From Sinonovacula constricta (Eukaryota > Mollusca > Bivalvia > Cardiida > Solecurtidae), in the NCBI GenBank assembly GCA_007844125.1, contig CM017567.1, positions 41,321,027-41,385,026 of the forward strand: DNA of 64,000 nt, in the 5' to 3' direction. The translations under genes were made by a program, and so were the position numbers. The notes beneath the pieces were generated by a model. It was not told the DNA's origin. It was given only the letters and a program-made list of their open reading frames with translations, and did not search any database. This document shows positions 61,001 to 64,000 of the stretch, piece after piece (the stretch's first letter is position 1; the number at the start of each line of letters is the position of its first letter).

Positions 61001-64000
61001 ATACCTTTTACAATGTGTATTTTTCATACAAGGTTTCATATACTTTTTCTCTTCCAGTACAATATATACCGACACATTTACAACATTTGCCCTTACTGCA
61101 AATTATACATGCACCTTACCTACTCATTTTTTATTGTTCTGATAAAAAACAGATTTACGCGATTGGCATCGGAAATGGCATACAATCTACAGAACTGGAC
61201 ACGGTTGCAAGCTACCAAAACCATGTATATATGGTGGCAAACTTTGACCGCCTCGCTGGAATCATAACAACGATACAGGATAGTGTTTGCCAAAGTAAGA
61301 AATTAACCTTCTAAACTTGATAAACTATTGCGCAAATCTCAGCAGGAATGCAAGCTATCTTGATTTTTAGCTCGGTCGAATAAACAGGAAACTATTTTGT
61401 GTTATTTGAAAAATACACAAAAAAATATATATGTATTTTGTTTCTTACACAGATCTGGACCCGTGTAGTGGATTCCAATGTAACCATGGTGGAACGTGTC
61501 AGATGACCGGTGGAGCTGCGTCCTGCCAGTGTGTTCCCGGATACACGGGGCAACACTGTGACTCAGGTTGAACATTTTTTTATTATTTCATTATTCTTTC
61601 AGAACAACTTAGTCTACCAAGAAATCGCTTCCCACTACACATACCATGAAAAGCCCTAAAAGGCAACCGTTTTCTAAACGTACCTACAAAATACCTTTGA
61701 TCTTAGCAACGACAATAAAGAAATAATAAACAAAGTCCTATGGGCATTGCAACATATACCAAAGCTTGAAAAGGCAAAAGACAAAAATGTTTTCACATAC
61801 AAGCCAAACGTAATGGTAAGAACAAATTTGTGATAAGTCATAAAAGAAAAAAGCAACCCCAAGAAACGACCATTCATGGTTAATGCATTGCCAAGCTTAG
61901 AGAGGGCGGGATTGCAAACTTCAACTCAGGCCAGGGTGATAAACGCAAGTTAGAGCGTTTATATTTGATAAGCACTTTTTTATGCAATGAGAGATTTTTT
62001 AAACAAAATATACCAAGTGGTACAAAGTCATCGCCCTCCATTGGCGCACTGTCCTCATTTAATATTCCCGACACCTCGCTATCTAGGACAATGTCATGCT
62101 GACACTCACTTGAGGTGCTGGGGTTGTCTATAGGGTTCTGCGTTCGTAGTAGAGCCCTTATTTCCTTCGGGATCTTTACTGAGCGCATCTGCCATCAGCT
62201 GGACGATGCGTGACTGGGGCTCCTGAGAGGGAGCTGGTGCCTGGCGCTTGCCATTTTCAGATCGGGTAGATTGCGTATGCTTAGCCTTTCTGAAAAACGG
62301 AAAAACAAGCAGCACCACCATGTCACACTATTTAACCATCTAAAGCTACATGTAGAACTGATAAAGTAATATTAACCGACTTTTATCAATTTTGGCGTTA
62401 AAAGGCTGAGGCAGTTAGTCCTAAACCGGCTAAGATTAAGTGAATGTTATTAAAATAAGTAATAAATCAAATATACTGCTGACTGGCAGAATATTAAATA
62501 ACACGGCCTCATAACCATTAACCGCACGTTTGCAAAATGGTATCAGCGAAAGAAAATAGTATGCATAGCTAGTTTAGATGGATTGATTGCTCTATCTGTC
62601 AAATCATGGCTGCCTATATCAAGAAAAAACGTGGAAACATCTAGTTACCAGATTAAGTAAATAAAACGATTTAGTACGGTCTGAATACATAATTGTAGCT
62701 CCACCTCTGCCATGCCAAAAAAATCTATAATCGTTGTGAGTCAATATTATAATTACCTCAACCTCTGAAAGTACTCCAACCAGATAACCGTCTGGTCAAC
62801 GAATGACCTATAATCAGAGCATTCATCATTAAAACAGTACAACTTTGTAAAACCAGAGTGAACATGTATATGGGTCAGCAACGCTCACTTTACGTAAACA
62901 AACAATATCAGTGGAAAAGAGCTGGAAACGAAATCGACGTTGTAAAGCCAGTTCGGCACTAAGTTTTTTAAAAATACAAAAAATAACACATGTATTTTGT
63001 TCCATTCACAGATCTGGACCTGTGTAGTGGCTTCCTATGTAACCATGGTGGAACGTGTCAGATGACCGGTGGAGCTGCGTCCTGCCAGTGTGTTTTCGGA
63101 TACACGGGGCAACACTGTGACTCAGGTTGAACATTTTTCTGATTTCATTATTATTTCAGAACAACTTAGTCTACCAAGAAATCGCTTCCCATTCCATACC
63201 CTGAAAAGCCCTAAAAGGCAACCGTTTCCTAAAAGTACCTACAAAATACCTTTATGTCAAAAACTTGATCTAAGCAACGACAATAAAGAAATAATAAACA
63301 AAGTTTTATGAGCATTGCAACAAATACCAAAACGTGAAAAGGCATAAGACAAAAATGTTTTCACATGCAAGCCAAATGTAAAGGTTAGAACAAATCTGTG
63401 ATAAGTCATAAAACAAAAAAGCAACCCCAAGACACGACCATTCATGGTTAATGCATTGTCAAGCTTAGAGAGGGCAGGATTGCATACTTCAACTCAGGCC
63501 AGGGTGATAAACGCAAGTTAGAGCGTTTATATTCGATAAGCACTTTTTATGCAATGAGAGATTTTTTAAACAAATTATACCAAGTGGTACAAAGTCATCG
63601 CCCTCCATTGGTGCACTGTCCTCATTTAATATTCCCGACATCTCGCTATCTAGGACAATGTCATGCTGACACTCACTTGAGGTGCTGGGGTTGTCTATAG
63701 GGTTCCGCGTTCGTAGTAGGGCCCTTATTTCCTTCGGGATCTTTACTGAGCGCATCTGCCATCAGCTGGACGATGCGTGACTGGGGCTCCTGAGAGGGAG
63801 CTGGTGCCTGGCGCTTGCCATTTTCCGATCGGGTAGATTGCGTATGCTTAGCCTTTCTGAAAAACGGAAAAACAAGCAGCACCACCATGTCACAATATTT
63901 AACCATCTAAAGTTACATGTAGAACTGATAAAGTAATATTAACCAACTTTTATCAATTTTGGCGTTATAAGGCTGAGGCAGTTAGTCCTAAACTGGCTAA
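57987..64000 (+). CDS. Paralogue E: vWA-EGF gene, 3' end outside the window, damaged signal exon
   Basis: Exons: 57987-58057 (signal, frameshifted), 58435-58669, 60804-60987, 61153-61294 (vWA), 61453-61566 and 63012-63125 (EGF 1 type, tandemly duplicated). All vWA and EGF exons are open and the same length as in B and D, with a full MIDAS (DASGS, Thr in GYTYT, Asp of LLTDG). The ATG matching the D start meets TAG after nine codons, because the exon has one extra base; the hydrophobic frame (FSVSFFLISQGICLTHTG) has no upstream ATG. Either an alternative first exon or start is used, or E was recently disabled. Further EGF and ShK exons are expected beyond 64000. Confidence 0.6.
58435..58669 (+). 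CDS. vWA exon 1, paralogue E
   Basis: [20 protein letters not shown], then IGPSAVQVGVITFSDSV. 235 nt. Acceptor 'ttccag', donor 'gtaaga'. Confidence 0.9.
58821..60163 (+). repeat. Dispersed element built of about seven 145-bp tandem units, intron 2 of E
   Basis: It starts 'aacaagatgaccacgatagc' and ends 'gagcacgttgtgctcaggtg' plus 'agcc'. The inner unit 'gacctagtgacctNctttttgacccc' recurs near 59095, 59246, 59391, 59535, 59683, 59820 and 59955, with 'gaccaagtttggtgaagattgggc' in each. Defined ends and internal tandem structure suggest a mobile element of a type I have seen in bivalve genomes. No ORF. Confidence 0.75.
60804..60987 (+). CDS. vWA exon 2, paralogue E
   Basis: YTMGYTYTNLALQYAREHGF, then [16 protein letters not shown] and RLRNMGVE. 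184 nt. The next intron (165 nt) is open in the same frame. Confidence 0.9.
61153..61294 (+). CDS. vWA exon 3, paralogue E
   Basis: [20 protein letters not shown], then HVYMVANFDRLAGI and QDSVCQ. 142 nt, donor 'gtaaga'. Confidence 0.9.
61453..61566 (+). CDS. EGF 1-type exon, paralogue E, unit 1
   Basis: NLDPCSGFQCNHGGTCQMTG, then [15 protein letters not shown]. 114 nt. The donor 'gttgaa' is weak; if unspliced, TGA follows at once. Confidence 0.85.
61880..62321 (-). other. Minus-strand ORF block of unknown origin, unit 1 of E
   Basis: Two overlapping minus-strand frames, 62106-62321 (with QSRIVQLMADALSKDPEGNK) and 61880-62188 (with MRSVKIPKEIRALL and SSECQHDIVLDSE). No homology recognised; the acidic, S/P/Q-rich character would fit a gag-like retroelement fragment. 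It recurs at 63489-63906. Confidence 0.35.
63012..63125 (+). CDS. EGF 1-type exon, paralogue E, unit 2
   Basis: NLDLCSGFLCNHGGTCQMTG, then [15 protein letters not shown]. Three replacements from unit 1 (P to L, Q to L, P to F), all cysteines kept. Same weak donor. Confidence 0.8.
63489..63906 (-). other. Minus-strand ORF block, unit 2 of E
   Basis: Second copy of 61880-62321. Both frames stay open with few replacements, although the recency of the duplication explains this without selection. Confidence 0.35.

Larger units (their letters stand above)
61405..64000 (+). repeat. About 1.56-kb tandem duplication in E (two units, second cut by the window end)
   Basis: 61405-62964 and 62965 onward align at an offset of 1559-1567, with more differences than the D duplication. 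Each unit has an EGF exon, an R1 copy (61725-61875 and 63290-63436) and a minus-strand ORF block. Confidence 0.85.

Overview
This is an AT-rich, intron-rich animal nuclear window with no bacterial or organellar features. Introns are GT-AG, coding exons are short and modular, microsatellites are long, and several retroelement fragments are present. The interspersed repeats (tRNA-headed SINEs, a roughly 145-bp tandem unit ending in a 'GCTCAGGTGAGC'-type tail, a family built around 'GCATTGCAACATATACCAAA') resemble those I associate with bivalve mollusc genomes. That organism call is inference.

The window is dominated by one locus: a head-to-tail, plus-strand cluster of five related genes encoding secreted proteins of the form signal peptide - von Willebrand A (vWA) domain - several EGF repeats - ShK-type cysteine domains. 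Paralogue A (229-4704) is the decayed EGF tail of a copy that starts before the window and is cut off by an L1-like LINE (about 4800-6540). Paralogue B (7178-17255) is complete; its exons join in phase into 571 codons plus stop (vWA, 7 EGF, 2 ShK). Paralogue C (24062-31599) is a pseudogene with frameshifted vWA, EGF and ShK exons and no 5' half. Paralogue D (35578-53251) has an intact signal peptide, vWA and five clean EGF exons, and a shortened ShK exon; a consistent 482-codon model can be drawn. Paralogue E (57987 to beyond 64000) has intact vWA and EGF exons, but its signal-peptide exon carries a +1 frameshift. A further vWA scrap lies at 53980.

Nearly all EGF exons are phase 1-1, so exon duplication, loss or skipping keeps the frame. 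The locus is evolving this way: a 5.8-kb near-identical tandem duplication inside D (37513-43310 and 43311-49107) adds two intact EGF exons, a separate roughly 1.56-kb tandem duplication in E (from about 61405) doubles its first EGF exon, and every copy contains dead EGF exons that often keep splice sites. B also has a two-EGF exon in which an intron still present in D has been precisely lost.

Other content: a broken copy of a multi-copy invertebrate gene family (21216-23750) whose C-terminal part is inverted across a perfect 30-bp hairpin; a minus-strand reverse transcriptase fragment carried in both halves of the D duplication; a near-perfect 107-bp fold-back at 26022; a long tandem-unit repeat in intron 2 of E (58821-60163); and several recurring dispersed repeats. 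The remaining long stretches (17.4-21.0, 31.7-35.4, 49.1-51.4 and 53.3-57.3 kb) hold no gene I can support.
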